Source of the DNA: Symbiodinium natans
Taxonomy: Eukaryota; Sar; Dinophyceae; Suessiales; Symbiodiniaceae
Direction: 5' to 3'
Length of the DNA: 64,000 nt
Assembly (NCBI GenBank): GCA_905221605.1
Contig: CAJNDS010000358.1
Location: 23,501 to 87,500, forward strand
Shown: positions 1 through 9,209 of the stretch, one piece after another
Position numbering within the stretch: position 1 is the stretch's first letter
Layout: every line of letters starts with the position of its first letter
Program-made: the position numbers and the translations under genes
Notes under the pieces: generated by a model
Databases searched by the model: none
Told to the model about the DNA's origin: nothing
Seen by the model: the letters and a program-made list of their open reading frames with translations, nothing else

Positions 1-453
1 GAGCCTGTTAGCTTGCATCCTTGGTTCTGGGCTGCTATGGTGCCGCCTGCAGAAGCTGAGGAACTGCCTATGTGTGACTTGCCAGAGCCAGCAGGGGTTC
101 CGGGCAATGATTCGGGGGCCGGGTCTACCGCAGAGCATCACCCTTCTTCCGGGGATATGCAGGTCTTTTACGAGTCTGATTCGGATGTGGAGGTTGAAGA
201 CACCCGCAATACCGAGTCGCCGCATCCCTTAGAAGCGGAGGAGTTTTGTTTCTTCAAAGGTCCATCTGGAGTTTTGCGTACCGCAGTCCGTGCGTCTGCG
301 GATTCCATTGCACAGTGGCAGGGCGTACCTCTGAAGTTGGCATGTGGTGCGTGGCTAGCTGAGCCCATTTTGGTGACGGAGCCCCAACCAGGGGCACGGT
401 TTTGCATGCGGACAGCATGTCGCAGGAGCTGTGCTTCATGTCGTTCGGTGTAG
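1..453 (+). CDS. C-terminal part of an unidentified ORF, open at the window edge
   Basis: The frame is open from the first base to a TAG at 451-453, giving 150 residues. An acidic segment (about residues 50-75) is followed by a more structured tail with a C-G-A-W and a terminal C-R-R-S-C-A-S-C cluster. In dinoflagellate DIRS-like elements I loosely recall an ORF upstream of gag whose end has a similar cysteine-bearing tail. On that basis this could be the end of the recombinase ORF of the same element. No catalytic R-H-R-Y residues are visible, so the function is unassigned. Its position just 5' of gag is the main argument for membership. Confidence 0.35.
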   Translation, partial: EPVSLHPWFWAAMVPPAEAEELPMCDLPEPAGVPGNDSGAGSTAEHHPSSGDMQVFYESDSDVEVEDTRNTESPHPLEAEEFCFFKGPSGVLRTAVRASADSIAQWQGVPLKLACGAWLAEPILVTEPQPGARFCMRTACRRSCASCRSV

Positions 454-1063
454 AGGCCTTGTGTCGGTCGATTTATGCAGACTGCAGGTCCATGCGCGTG
501 TGTTTGCCTCATACCCCCCCTGTGATACTCGCCTACGAGTTGGGGAAGGGGACGGCTTGCAGGTCCACCAACTGGGGACAAACCCCCGCCAAGCTTTGTT
601 GCAGGTCTGCTTCCAATTGTGAAGTATCGCAGGTCGCATGGGACTCCTTGCCGGGTGTCCGAAAAAACGAGTGCTCTTTGTGCAAGCGCGCAAGTGTTGG
701 GCCATGTTTGGCCACTTTGTGAAGCGAGCTGGTGTATGCGTGTGGCATGCCATGAGTTGCTTGTAGCGAACGCATGTGCTTAGAAAGGTTTTTCCTTCAT
801 TCATGCAGTTCTTGCTTTCTTTTCCTTACGGAGTTCGAGGATAGGTTGCTGCGATTGCTCCCCTAAGCGCCTGTCATGAACCACAAAACCACAATTCTTT
901 GTACCAGGTCTTACTCGTATCCTTGTTTGTTCTGGGTCACCTAAATTTTAGGTGACTCTCACATGTCCATTCGTATCTACAGTGCTAACGCGGTACTTGC
1001 TTAGAGTATTGATGGGTTGCAGGTTTGCATGTTTATAAGTCTTGCATACTTGTAGTCTCTGCC
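454..1063 (+). promoter_or_regulatory. Inter-ORF region with a perfect 10-bp hairpin
   Basis: This 610-bp stretch lies between the partial upstream ORF and gag and has no convincing coding frame. At 936-956 there is a perfect inverted repeat, arms GTCACCTAAA and TTTAGGTGAC around one T. It could be a transcript-end or recombination signal of the element, but nothing proves a role. Confidence 0.35.
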
Positions 1064-2386
1064 ATGGCTGGGTTGTCTGATGGGGAAGATGCCGACTTTC
1101 AGCTGATACCCTCCTACTTGGGGGGGGGGGAAGCTTTTCCACCGCTGTGCCCGTCCTCGGAGGCCCCGGTTTCGACGGGGACGACTACGATGGCGCAGTT
1201 GCTTGCGGAAGTGAATATCCCGGTCTCCATGCATCCAGATTTCCTGCCTTTCACGCCACAGGAGTTCGCGTTGGTGTCCGTGGATTTGCAAGGTTTAGAT
1301 GCCTTTCTGCAAGGCCTGACGTTTCCCGGGGATATTTCCGAGCCTTTACTTACAGCACGTGTGCGTTTGCTGTGGCAAAGATGCCAAGCGTTGTCGCAGG
1401 GCCCGAAGCCCAAGGCCGCCAGCAGTGCACCAGGCATTTCACCCGTTTCGGATGCTAGTTGGGTCGAGGCTTTCCCTAAGAAACTAAGCCCTGAGTTGGT
1501 CAAATCCCTTGTGCAACGCTTCGAAAGCAGGTATCCCTCAGAGATCATCTGTCCCGAAACGATGCCCTCACAACGCCTACTGGCCCTCACGGCCAAACAA
1601 ATTCAGGACAAGCATTGGAAATGGATACACTGGAAATACCGTATGTCGGAAGACATGCTTGAGCAACAACTGCTGCAGAGGCCAGCGAAAATGGCCAGAT
1701 TGGAGCTGGAGAAGATCGTGTTTGACGAGGTGCCGAGCAGGGATGTCAGTGCGCAAGGCATGGGCCGCCACACCATGCAATCCTTTTTAGAACTCCAAGC
1801 AGTGGCGCTGGCCATGTGCGGTGCTGCGCATCTGCACACTTTAAGGGAGTATAACAGACGTTTTTTGTCTAAAGCCTTTGAGCGTTTCCCGTCCGAGTCG
1901 GGCCTTCGGGCCCCGTCTGCTCAGGAAGCGTTGCAGGCAGATCAGAAACTTTGGCAGGGCATTGCACACCTGTATAACCACGAGCAGTGGACTTTGGACA
2001 ATGCCATTCATGAGGTAGTGGTTGTGCGTTCAGAGGTTCAACAGTTGTTGCAGCCACGGCCTGCTCTTCCGAAATTCTTCAATGAGGTTCTTCGTGGGGG
2101 CAAGGGGCGGGAGCGTGGTCCGTTCAAGGGGGCCGGCAAAGGCAAGAAAGGGCCGGAAGATCGTCAACGCAATCAAGTCAACGCCGGGGGGCTCAGTCTG
2201 CGCCTCGCTCAGTGGTACTCCGGCAAAGGGGGTGAACGTAAGAACCTGTGCCGGGAATATCAGTGGGGTCGTTGCAAGCGGGGCCGAGATTGCAAGTTTG
2301 AGCATTTGTGTGGTGTAATGGCTGTGCCGGGCAAGCCGTGCCTCGGTGAACACTCGGCGAAGGATCACAAGGCGACTCCTCATTGA
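1064..2386 (+). CDS. gag: Gag-like protein with CCCH zinc finger
   Basis: The start is ATG at 1064; upstream codons in the same frame run to a TTG only. The 440-residue product is helical and alpha/beta in look for most of its length. It then has a Gly/Lys/Arg-rich basic stretch and a single C-x7-C-x5-C-x3-H finger near the C-terminus (C-R-E-Y-Q-W-G-R-C ... C-K-F-E-H), typical of RNA-binding CCCH fingers. A nucleic-acid-binding finger at the end of the ORF upstream of pol fits a gag role in packaging element RNA. The frame ends at TGA 2384-2386, and the pol frame continues in the same phase directly after it. The gag assignment is from position and finger, not from a recognised capsid fold. 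Confidence 0.7.
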   Translation: MAGLSDGEDADFQLIPSYLGGGEAFPPLCPSSEAPVSTGTTTMAQLLAEVNIPVSMHPDFLPFTPQEFALVSVDLQGLDAFLQGLTFPGDISEPLLTARVRLLWQRCQALSQGPKPKAASSAPGISPVSDASWVEAFPKKLSPELVKSLVQRFESRYPSEIICPETMPSQRLLALTAKQIQDKHWKWIHWKYRMSEDMLEQQLLQRPAKMARLELEKIVFDEVPSRDVSAQGMGRHTMQSFLELQAVALAMCGAAHLHTLREYNRRFLSKAFERFPSESGLRAPSAQEALQADQKLWQGIAHLYNHEQWTLDNAIHEVVVVRSEVQQLLQPRPALPKFFNEVLRGGKGRERGPFKGAGKGKKGPEDRQRNQVNAGGLSLRLAQWYSGKGGERKNLCREYQWGRCKRGRDCKFEHLCGVMAVPGKPCLGEHSAKDHKATPH

Positions 2387-5300
2387 TGGAAAGAGGGGTT
2401 GGGAACGTCGGTGGGCGACCTTGAGGCCGAGCCATCAACTGTGAAGGACCTTACTTTAAGTGGTGAGGTGTTTTCGTTAGGGCGTGCTCCAACCTCCGTT
2501 TTGCAGGTTCCGTCTGAGGGAGTAGAGGCGAAACAGCTTCAGTCCGATGCATTGGCTGTCTTTGCAGGTAGCCAAGGGCAGGGTGAGACTGTGCGTGTGG
2601 TATCCAGCAGCGCTACTGTTTTGCAGGCTCAAGGTGGCGTGCCTGAGAAGGTGTCTGTCAGTCAATCTGTTGAGGCGCCCTGTGAAGGCCCGCCGCGGCC
2701 TGTAGTTGGTGTTGCTGCGGAGGCAAGTGCTGTGGATGTGACCATGATGGAGCCCCGCCCGGGTTCATCGTCTTTTGCAGAATGCTTGGCCTTGTTGCGC
2801 TCCAGTGGTTTGGTGGAGTGGGGCAGCCGCTCAACTCGCCCATGTCTGGCGGATGCTTCTTCCAAGCAAACCGGCTACTGGAATTTTGGCGTGCAAGTGC
2901 GAGACCGGAGTGCAGTGACTTCGGTCACGCGTAATTTTCCTGAAGTTGTTAGGGCGCTTAACGGTTTCTTGAAGCAATGGTGGCCTACAGGCACGTGGAA
3001 CGCAGTATGTGTCTCCTTGTGTGTCCAAACTTTGCCGCACCGGGATCTTGCCAACTTACCTGGATCATTAAATTATAATGTCGCCTTAGGAGATTTTCGT
3101 GACGGCCAGTTGTGGCTGGAAGAGCCGACAGGGGATGTGCCTTGTTTCATTCGGGAATTGGGTGTAGAGTTGTCGGGTCGGTTGGTTTGCACCAAGGAGA
3201 CACCCTTTGCATTCAATGGTGCTTTATGGCATGCAACCATGCCGTGGCAGGGTGAACGCTGGGCTTTGACAGCCTATACGTTGCCGGAGGTTTCGCCGGC
3301 AGCTCTTGCAGGGTTAAATTTTCCGCATCAAACTGTGGAGATCCCACGCGTGTCTGAGTCGGTGCACGTTCCAACACCTGCTGCACCTCGGTTTTTTCTG
3401 GACATCTGCAGTGGGTATGCTTCCCCCTTGAGCCAGGCATTGAAAGAGCATGGGGTGCCTGTTCTGTCAATCGATGTGCTGCTGGATGCGTCGCATGACC
3501 TTTTACAAGATGCCTTTTATGAAAAAGTTTTAAGAATTTGCTTTTCTGGGAAATGTTCCATGGCCCATGGGTCCCCACCGTGCGGTGAGTATAGCCGTTT
3601 GAAGTTGATGGACAAGGATGGCCCTCCGCCTGTGCGTAGCCCTGAATTCTTGGACGGGTTGCCCGATAACACGCCGGTCATGCAGGAAAAGGTTCTGACG
3701 AGTTTTACTTTACTGTCGCGTACGGTCCAATTGCTCATGGCTGTTTACCAGTCCGGGGGGCATACATCACTTGAGCAACCGCGGAATGCCATGAGTTGGT
3801 TGGAGCCCGTGGTTCGTCGTTACTTGCAGGAGGTTTCTGCGGATGTGAATGTTGTGGCTGCCTGTATGTTTGGCATGCCATATCTGAAGCACTGGATCTT
3901 TGCTTCGTCATGGCGGCCCCTTCAAGCCCTGGCATGTGTATGCCCCCATGGGCGAGACGCTCATCACAAGGTTTTAGGCCAACGCGATGCGGATGGCACA
4001 TATGTTTCGCGGCAGACTGCTTTATATCCGGCCCGTCTGGCTGAAGTCTATGCGGAGAAGGTCCTGCCTTTGTTTCCGGCACCAGCTGAGGGTGTGCAGT
4101 TATCCATTCCGGATGCCGTTGCTTGCATACCAACACGCCCCCTAAAATCTTTCCCTAGAGCCTCGCAAGATGGGGGTGGGATTTACTCTGTTCCAGATTG
4201 GGCTGAGCCACAACCAGGCGTGGAGGACGTGTTTTCGGGGTTGCGCCCGCAACTTCAGCGCTTCATGCTGGAAAATAAAATTCCGAACCGCCTGAGCGCA
4301 CAAACCAAAGAGGCGTCTACTTCTCCGCTTTTCACTGAGGCCGAGGTTTCAGACTTGCGGGAAATTTGGAATGGGTGGTTCAAAGCCCAAGGACATGAGG
4401 CTCCGGCATGGGATGTCCCTGAGGGCCAACCATATGCACTCCACGCGTTGCGGAAGTTAGCCCAGGTCATGCACGACCCGGACGAGGCCTTGTGGCCTGC
4501 CTTGCTTGCAGGGGTGCCTACCGGTGTTCGGCACGATATACCAGCGAGTGGCGTTTTCGTTCCTGTTGCATCATCTGCCGCCCCTGCACTGGATGAGCAT
4601 GATTTCCTGCTGTGTACAGGCAATTGGAAGGGTGCAGAGGATGACCCTGCCCTGTTGGAAAGGTTGCTTGAAAAAGAAGTGCAAGCCGGTTTTTTGGAGG
4701 AGGTGCCGGACCTTCAAACTGCGCAAGATCGCTGGCCTCAGCTTGCGATTGGTAAGGCTAACATTGTGCATGCGTTGGGACGCGACCCACGGCTCATCAT
4801 TGATCCCACGGTATCTGGATTGAATCCAGCGTGTCACATTCCTGAGAAGTTTTGCTTGCCCGGACTTCATGATGTGCAATGTGGCGTCCCCATTCGCGGT
4901 TCTTCTGCAGAGCTGGCTGCTTGCACTTTGGACATATCCGCTGCACATAAAACTATGAGAGTTCGGGAGAGTGAACGGGGGTTGTTGGGGGTTAGATTAG
5001 GAAAACGTTTGTTTCTCTATAGGGTGGCTCCGTTTGGAGCCAAATTTTCGGCACACTGGTGGCAGCGTCTTGCTGCTTTTTTCGTAAGATGCTCTCACCG
5101 CCTAATTTGGGTGGCACACATCCTAATGATGTATGTGGACGATGCCCTGTTGTATCAAGACGCTCAGATGCTGCCGGTGTCGGCGGCGGTAGTGATTGGT
5201 TTTTGCCAAACCTTCGGTTTTCCTCTTTCGTGGCGAAAGCTTCAATTGGCGGCCACGGTCCAGTTTATTGGCTGGGAATTGCATTTTCGCGCAGAAGCTT

Positions 5301-6397
5301 TTTGCTTACCTGCTCCTAAGGTGCAGAAACTGCTGGAGGCGGTAAATTTCGTCCTGAAGGCAACAAAGTTGTGTCGCAAGGATTTGGAGCGTATCATTGG
5401 GCTCTTGCATTGGGTTGTGCAAATTTCGCCTACTTTGCGGCCGTGGTTGTGTAGTCTGTACCACGATATGGAACGCCCTTTAGCGACAAATTTTTCCTTC
5501 AGCGCATTTGCATGGCAGCAGCTGCCAACCTGTCTGGATTCAGACATGATTTTTTCGCGTACACCACCTGGCACGAGTATTCGTGTAGGGTCACGCTTAC
5601 TTAGTGTTCGTCACGTGGATGTGAAGTGCAAGGCCGATCTTACACAGGTTCAATTCACTGGCAAGCGGTTGTGGGCGCGTGTTGCTGACCCAACGACTGA
5701 CCGTCGCAAGCTCTCTTCGTTGAGTATCTCTTTTTTGAGTTTCTGGCGTGATTGGTGTGAGCAGCCGCAAATTTTGCGCCCGTTGAACGCGACACCATTC
5801 GAGCCCTCGGTGAAGCTGGCCGCAGATGCTTGCGCTAGCGGTCAGAACGTTGGCATTGGTGGCTGGGTTGAGTTTCCCGGTCAACCACGCTTATGGTTCG
5901 CTGAGCGTTTTGAAGTGTCCGATTTTTCGCAGTGGGGTATTTCCATGCAGTCCCCTGCAAATCTGGATATTGTTTGCTATGAAACTTTGGCCCAGATAGC
6001 TCTTGTCCATGTATTTGCCACATCCTGTGTCGGTGGCAGATGTCGGGTTCGCATACCCAGCTGGTCTGATAACACAGGCACTGAGGCTGTTTGCACAAAG
6101 CTCTTCACAACCGTTCAGCCGTTGGCTGCTTTTGTGCAGCAATTGGCTATTCATGCGTGGCGTTCGCATGTGGAGCTTGATACGTCCCACATCTCTGGTT
6201 GTCACAATGACAAGGCTGACTTCCTCAGCCGATGGGATGGCGTGTCTGCATTACCTGAGGAATGGCTTCCAGCTTACAGAGTGTCCTGTGCTTTGCCTGT
6301 TTTGTGGGCATATAACCATGACATCCGCCTTTTCCCACCTGAGGCCCGCTTGCTTTGGGAGCTGCCCCTTAATAAGTGGCGCGAATTGTCGCAATGA
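2387..6397 (+). CDS. pol: Pol polyprotein: 2OG-Fe(II) oxygenase-like, C5-MTase-like, RT, RNase H
   Basis: Open from the codon after the gag stop; the first ATG is at 2744. Residue numbers below count from TTG 2399. Residues 125-295 look like a 2OG-Fe(II) dioxygenase: H214-R-D216, H278 and R287 fit the HxD...H metal triad and the 2OG-binding Arg. The spacing and L-G-D-F...L-W-L pattern recall TET/JBP-type enzymes. Residues 331-560 resemble a cytosine-C5 methyltransferase: motif I around D335-x-C-S-G, motif IV G-S-P-P-C395 with the catalytic Cys, and E459-Q-P where ENV is usual. RT covers about 740-1030 (motif A D845, Y912-V-D-D915). RNase H covers about 1138-1280 (D1143, E1195, D1224, D1274). 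Cytosine methyltransferases captured by dinoflagellate retrotransposons have been reported (de Mendoza and colleagues, 2018). I know of no report pairing one with an oxygenase. Apart from the TGA the frame is intact. Confidence 0.85.
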   Translation, partial: WKEGLGTSVGDLEAEPSTVKDLTLSGEVFSLGRAPTSVLQVPSEGVEAKQLQSDALAVFAGSQGQGETVRVVSSSATVLQAQGGVPEKVSVSQSVEAPCEGPPRPVVGVAAEASAVDVTMMEPRPGSSSFAECLALLRSSGLVEWGSRSTRPCLADASSKQTGYWNFGVQVRDRSAVTSVTRNFPEVVRALNGFLKQWWPTGTWNAVCVSLCVQTLPHRDLANLPGSLNYNVALGDFRDGQLWLEEPTGDVPCFIRELGVELSGRLVCTKETPFAFNGALWHATMPWQGERWALTAYTLPEVSPAALAGLNFPHQTVEIPRVSESVHVPTPAAPRFFLDICSGYASPLSQALKEHGVPVLSIDVLLDASHDLLQDAFYEKVLRICFSGKCSMAHGSPPCGEYSRLKLMDKDGPPPVRSPEFLDGLPDNTPVMQEKVLTSFTLLSRTVQLLMAVYQSGGHTSLEQPRNAMSWLEPVVRRYLQEVSADVNVVAACMFGMPYLKHWIFASSWRPLQALACVCPHGRDAHHKVLGQRDADGTYVSRQTALYPARLAEVYAEKVLPLFPAPAEGVQLSIPDAVACIPTRPLKSFPRASQDGGGIYSVPDWAEPQPGVEDVFSGLRPQLQRFMLENKIPNRLSAQTKEASTSPLFTEAEVSDLREIWNGWFKAQGHEAPAWDVPEGQPYALHALRKLAQVMHDPDEALWPALLAGVPTGVRHDIPASGVFVPVASSAAPALDEHDFLLCTGNWKGAEDDPALLERLLEKEVQAGFLEEVPDLQTAQDRWPQLAIGKANIVHALGRDPRLIIDPTVSGLNPACHIPEKFCLPGLHDVQCGVPIRGSSAELAACTLDISAAHKTMRVRESERGLLGVRLGKRLFLYRVAPFGAKFSAHWWQRLAAFFVRCSHRLIWVAHILMMYVDDALLYQDAQMLPVSAAVVIGFCQTFGFPLSWRKLQLAATVQFIGWELHFRAEAFCLPAPKVQKLLEAVNFVLKATKLCRKDLERIIGLLHWVVQISPTLRPWLCSLYHDMERPLATNFSFSAFAWQQLPTCLDSDMIFSRTPPGTSIRVGSRLLSVRHVDVKCKADLTQVQFTGKRLWARVADPTTDRRKLSSLSISFLSFWRDWCEQPQILRPLNATPFEPSVKLAADACASGQNVGIGGWVEFPGQPRLWFAERFEVSDFSQWGISMQSPANLDIVCYETLAQIALVHVFATSCVGGRCRVRIPSWSDNTGTEAVCTKLFTTVQPLAAFVQQLAIHAWRSHVELDTSHISGCHNDKADFLSRWDGVSALPEEWLPAYRVSCALPVLWAYNHDIRLFPPEARLLWELPLNKWRELSQ

Positions 6398-6727
6398 GCA
6401 TCGTACTTTTTGTGCGCTTGTGTGCAGAGGTGTGGCAGGTTGTGCTACTCATGGTGCGCGGTACTTTGTTTCCCCCATGAGGATGCCTCCTGTAAATCAC
6501 CATGTCGAGTGCCGGCGGTTGTGGAGCGGGGGTGGCTAACCATGGTGCGCGGTTCTTTCCCCCATGGGATGCTCCCTGTTTTTACACAGCTGTCGGTGCT
6601 TTACTGTTGCAGTGAGCTTTTCTGCACATATGGGACGCATGCGGGTGAGTACTGTTCTCACTTCTTGGCTTTGGGTAGATGTGACTGGCGAGAATGGCAC
6701 TCACCTTCTTTTGGCAGCTTTCGGTTT
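6398..6727 (+). other. 3' non-coding part of the DIRS-like element
   Basis: There is no coding frame of note. Two imperfect direct repeats of about 40 bp (6450-6491 and 6541-6577) share ATGGTGCGCGG and CCCCCATG, each bounded by CCATG-like words. The region leads directly into the first 178-bp repeat. Confidence 0.4.
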
Positions 6728-6831
6728 GGGTGATTGTTTGTTCGTACGCATACCTCCGGTGACCTATTGCTTTTTCAATAGGTTCGGTTTTCTGATGGTA
6801 TGCGTCTGACCGCCAAAAGAAGTGATGCCAT
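6694..6831 (+). other. Large imperfect stem-loop across the B1 repeat start
   Basis: The sequence folds back on itself around a perfect 8-bp stem with a 6-nt loop, ACCTATTG-CTTTTT-CAATAGGT (6762-6783). Further matched arms are ACGCATACC (6745-6753) with GGTATGCGT (6797-6805), and CTTCTTTTGGC with GCCAAAAGAAG. The outermost arms are ATGGCA near 6694 and TGCCAT ending at 6831. The inner part is also present in the second repeat copy. It may be an RNA structure or recombination site of the element. Confidence 0.6.
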
Positions 6832-6905
6832 TTCTAAGTGATGCAAGGGACGGATGTCTTCATATGTATAGGATGCTGGTGGCTAAACATGCGAAGTTCT
6901 AGAAC
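6728..6905 (+). repeat. Direct repeat copy 1 (candidate B1)
   Basis: 178 bp, identical by eye to 7251-7428 (offset 523). It starts GGGTGATTGTTTG and ends GTTCTAGAAC. It follows the pol ORF and contains most of the stem-loop. Confidence 0.9.
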
Positions 6906-7250
6906 GGTTTTTGTGTGTTACTCAAAAATGTTTTGAACGAAGCATTTTGCAACATGCTTATCGTGCTGTCTATGGTTTAGCCACCAGCGGCTCAGACTTG
7001 AGACATGATCTGTGAAGTCCTTGAGACATTCGCATTTTGGATTGCCCGCCCTATCCCACCCTTTTTGGTTTGTATCTACTCGGTGGGACCATTTGCATGC
7101 TTGATGTACAGGACAGCCAGCAAGGTCTTGTGTACCTGTCTGTGATTGGTCCACTCACATTGCCTGCAAGTCGAGTATGGCTTGTGCTTTGTACATAGAA
7201 GTTCTGTGGGAGATATGCGATGGTTGGTTCGCTGTGCTGTTTGATATGTG
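6906..7250 (+). other. Spacer between direct repeats (candidate A2)
   Basis: 345 bp with no coding frame. It contains GTTTAGCCACCAGC (6975-6988), the perfect reverse complement of 14 bases inside each repeat (6875-6888 and 7398-7411), so spacer and repeats can pair. In the split-repeat model an identical A1 copy would exist left of the window; no match was seen in 1-1063. Confidence 0.5.
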
Positions 7251-7428
7251 GGGTGATTGTTTGTTCGTACGCATACCTCCGGTGACCTATTGCTTTTTCA
7301 ATAGGTTCGGTTTTCTGATGGTATGCGTCTGACCGCCAAAAGAAGTGATGCCATTTCTAAGTGATGCAAGGGACGGATGTCTTCATATGTATAGGATGCT
7401 GGTGGCTAAACATGCGAAGTTCTAGAAC
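7251..7428 (+). repeat. Direct repeat copy 2 (candidate B2), element 3' end
   Basis: Identical to 6728-6905. Sequence after 7428 does not match the sequence after 6905, so 7428 is taken as the 3' boundary of the element. Identity of the two copies suggests recent activity or conversion. Confidence 0.8.
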
Positions 7429-9209
7429 AAGGCCATTCGGACGATGTGGCATTCAGCCAAAGCCAACATGGCACGGCATGCAGGAGTTCCCATTCCGACT
7501 GGCATCCCAGCGTGGGGGTCGATGAGAAGAAGTTGGCGCAAGCCTGTTTCCCCGCACTACCTTCGCCGCTGACCCGCCAACTGCTGTTGAGGAAGTTAGC
7601 ACGCAGGCCAACCAATCAAGTAGGCGTGATGAAACGCCTTTATCGTCCGCAACACCCTGATTGGAAGGGTCCATGGCAATAAAGTGCTGTGGGCGTAAGG
7701 GTTTGACTGCTGCCTGGTAGTCTCTCCCCGCTGAATCGGTAGCTGTTGCTACTCGGCTGTTGCTTGGGGCGCTCCACTGGCTAAGGTGCCCTGGGCTGGT
7801 CTTGCATCAGTTGTTCTTGCCAACAAGTCCCCACTGGCTAACCACCATGGGGCGCGTGCAGGCATTGCCTCTCCTTTGGGAAAGTTGGCCAATTGGTGCC
7901 TTCCCCTTTTCGCTACGGTGTGTCTGGCGCTGACCGTGTCGGTCGGTAAATCTGCTGTCCTTACTCGTTTTACAGCTTTCCTTGCCGACCTTCGTTGCGC
8001 CAGTGGCTTCATGATGGTGATTTTGATGATCCGGCAAACCATCGCATTTTGCGACCCTCCCGCATGCTCTGCGCTGTTCGATTACACCTGGACTTCTGCG
8101 ACGACCTCAAGTACTGAGCGCGGGGGATACTTTGACGTTTGGTGCTTTGGTTTTGGCGGGTTGTTGCGGGTTTTGGTGGGTTGTGTTTTGTGGTGGTTTT
8201 GGTGTGTGTTTGCGTGCCTACAACTACGCCCCCGACGTCCAGCGGGACCTGGCAGGCACGGGTCACCCAAGGAGCCTTGATTCCTGGGTGAGGCGAAGTA
8301 GTTCTAGTGAGCCATTAGGTGGCTGTGCTGAAAATCCAAAACCAATTCAAAAAAGGCTTCAAAAAAGAGAATCAAGAGATCAAGAAATGAAAAAAGAACA
8401 TCAAAAGGCCAGAGATGCCAATCAAGATTCTGCTAAAAAGCAGACCTGCAAGAAAAAAGAGCTGTCTACTGACAGTCACCGTGCAAAGATGGTGCTAGGC
8501 ACCAAGAAGGCTCAGGGTTGTTTGAGGTCTTCTGTGTTCCGCCCCTTTTGGGTTGCCCTCTTAATTGGTAATACGGCTGTGGGTTTTCCCCAACAGTATA
8601 GTTGTGCAAGCGCCTTGGATGCAATAAACCACTGCCCTCACGGGCTGCCCCTAAGCATCGGTCCCCCTCATGGCACTCGTGCGATGCCATGGTCCATGGA
8701 CTTCATGCAGGGTGGCAATGGGAAGTGGAACAACCAGAGCAAACCTGTGGCTTGGCCCATTAGTCTCGCTCTGAAAGCAAAACCAAGCAGTTGTTTTCTT
8801 AAAAACAACCAGCTTGCGACAAAAACAATCGCCAGAATCCATGGACCCCAGCTCCTTGGTGGGGACGTGGATGTCCGAAGTGCTGCCGCGAACCTTGGTT
8901 CCTTCTTTGTCTCTGCTATAGCCCTCAAAGGCTCAGGCCAAAAAGAAACGAAGAAAACCAAAGGCCCCCAAAACGTACCCCACTGGAAAAAGTCGAGGGT
9001 CATGTCGGTACATCCTTGCCTGCCGGAGAGTTGGGCGCGCTAGGAGAAAACGTGCCAGACTCACTGGTAGAATACGGGCTTGGGAGTACCGACTTAAAAG
9101 AATCTGGTGGAAGCAACAAGGCAAACATCATGATGCTACACTTGCGTGCTCGCTTGAGCATGAGAATGAAGAAACTGTCACGACCTCAGCTTCAGCTCTT
9201 AGTGCAGTT
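7429..9209 (+). other. Inter-element sequence and probable LINE 5' region
   Basis: No gene could be assigned. An open stretch at 7446-7682 (78 codons, non-ATG start) and a longer one at 8132-9043 (303 codons, TTG start, first ATG about 8387) are unlike known domains. The latter is Lys/Arg/Glu-rich in its first third and lies in the same orientation as the LINE frames that follow. It may be the 5' leader of that LINE after frameshifts, but this is inference. 8150-8210 is G/T-rich. Confidence 0.3.

Larger units (their letters stand above)
1..7428 (+). mobile_element. DIRS-like retrotransposon, 5' end outside the window
   Basis: The element is defined by a gag-like ORF (1064-2386), a pol ORF (2387-6397) and two identical 178-bp direct repeats (6728-6905, 7251-7428) around a 345-bp spacer. 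No protease or integrase was found. The RNase H ends in an H-x(4)-D-x-x-A-D-x-L-S-R arrangement, and with the RT it resembles DIRS/Ngaro elements. In that class the termini are split direct repeats (A1-ORFs-B1-A2-B2) and integration uses a tyrosine recombinase. The 3' repeats fit B1-A2-B2, so A1 and the recombinase would lie left of position 1. No recombinase motif is visible in the window, so the class call rests on RT/RNase H resemblance and repeat layout. Confidence 0.65.

Noticed and set aside
1-6397. Tyrosine recombinase domain within the visible part of the DIRS-like element
   Set aside because: No R-H-x-x-R-Y arrangement was found; it may lie to the left of the window.
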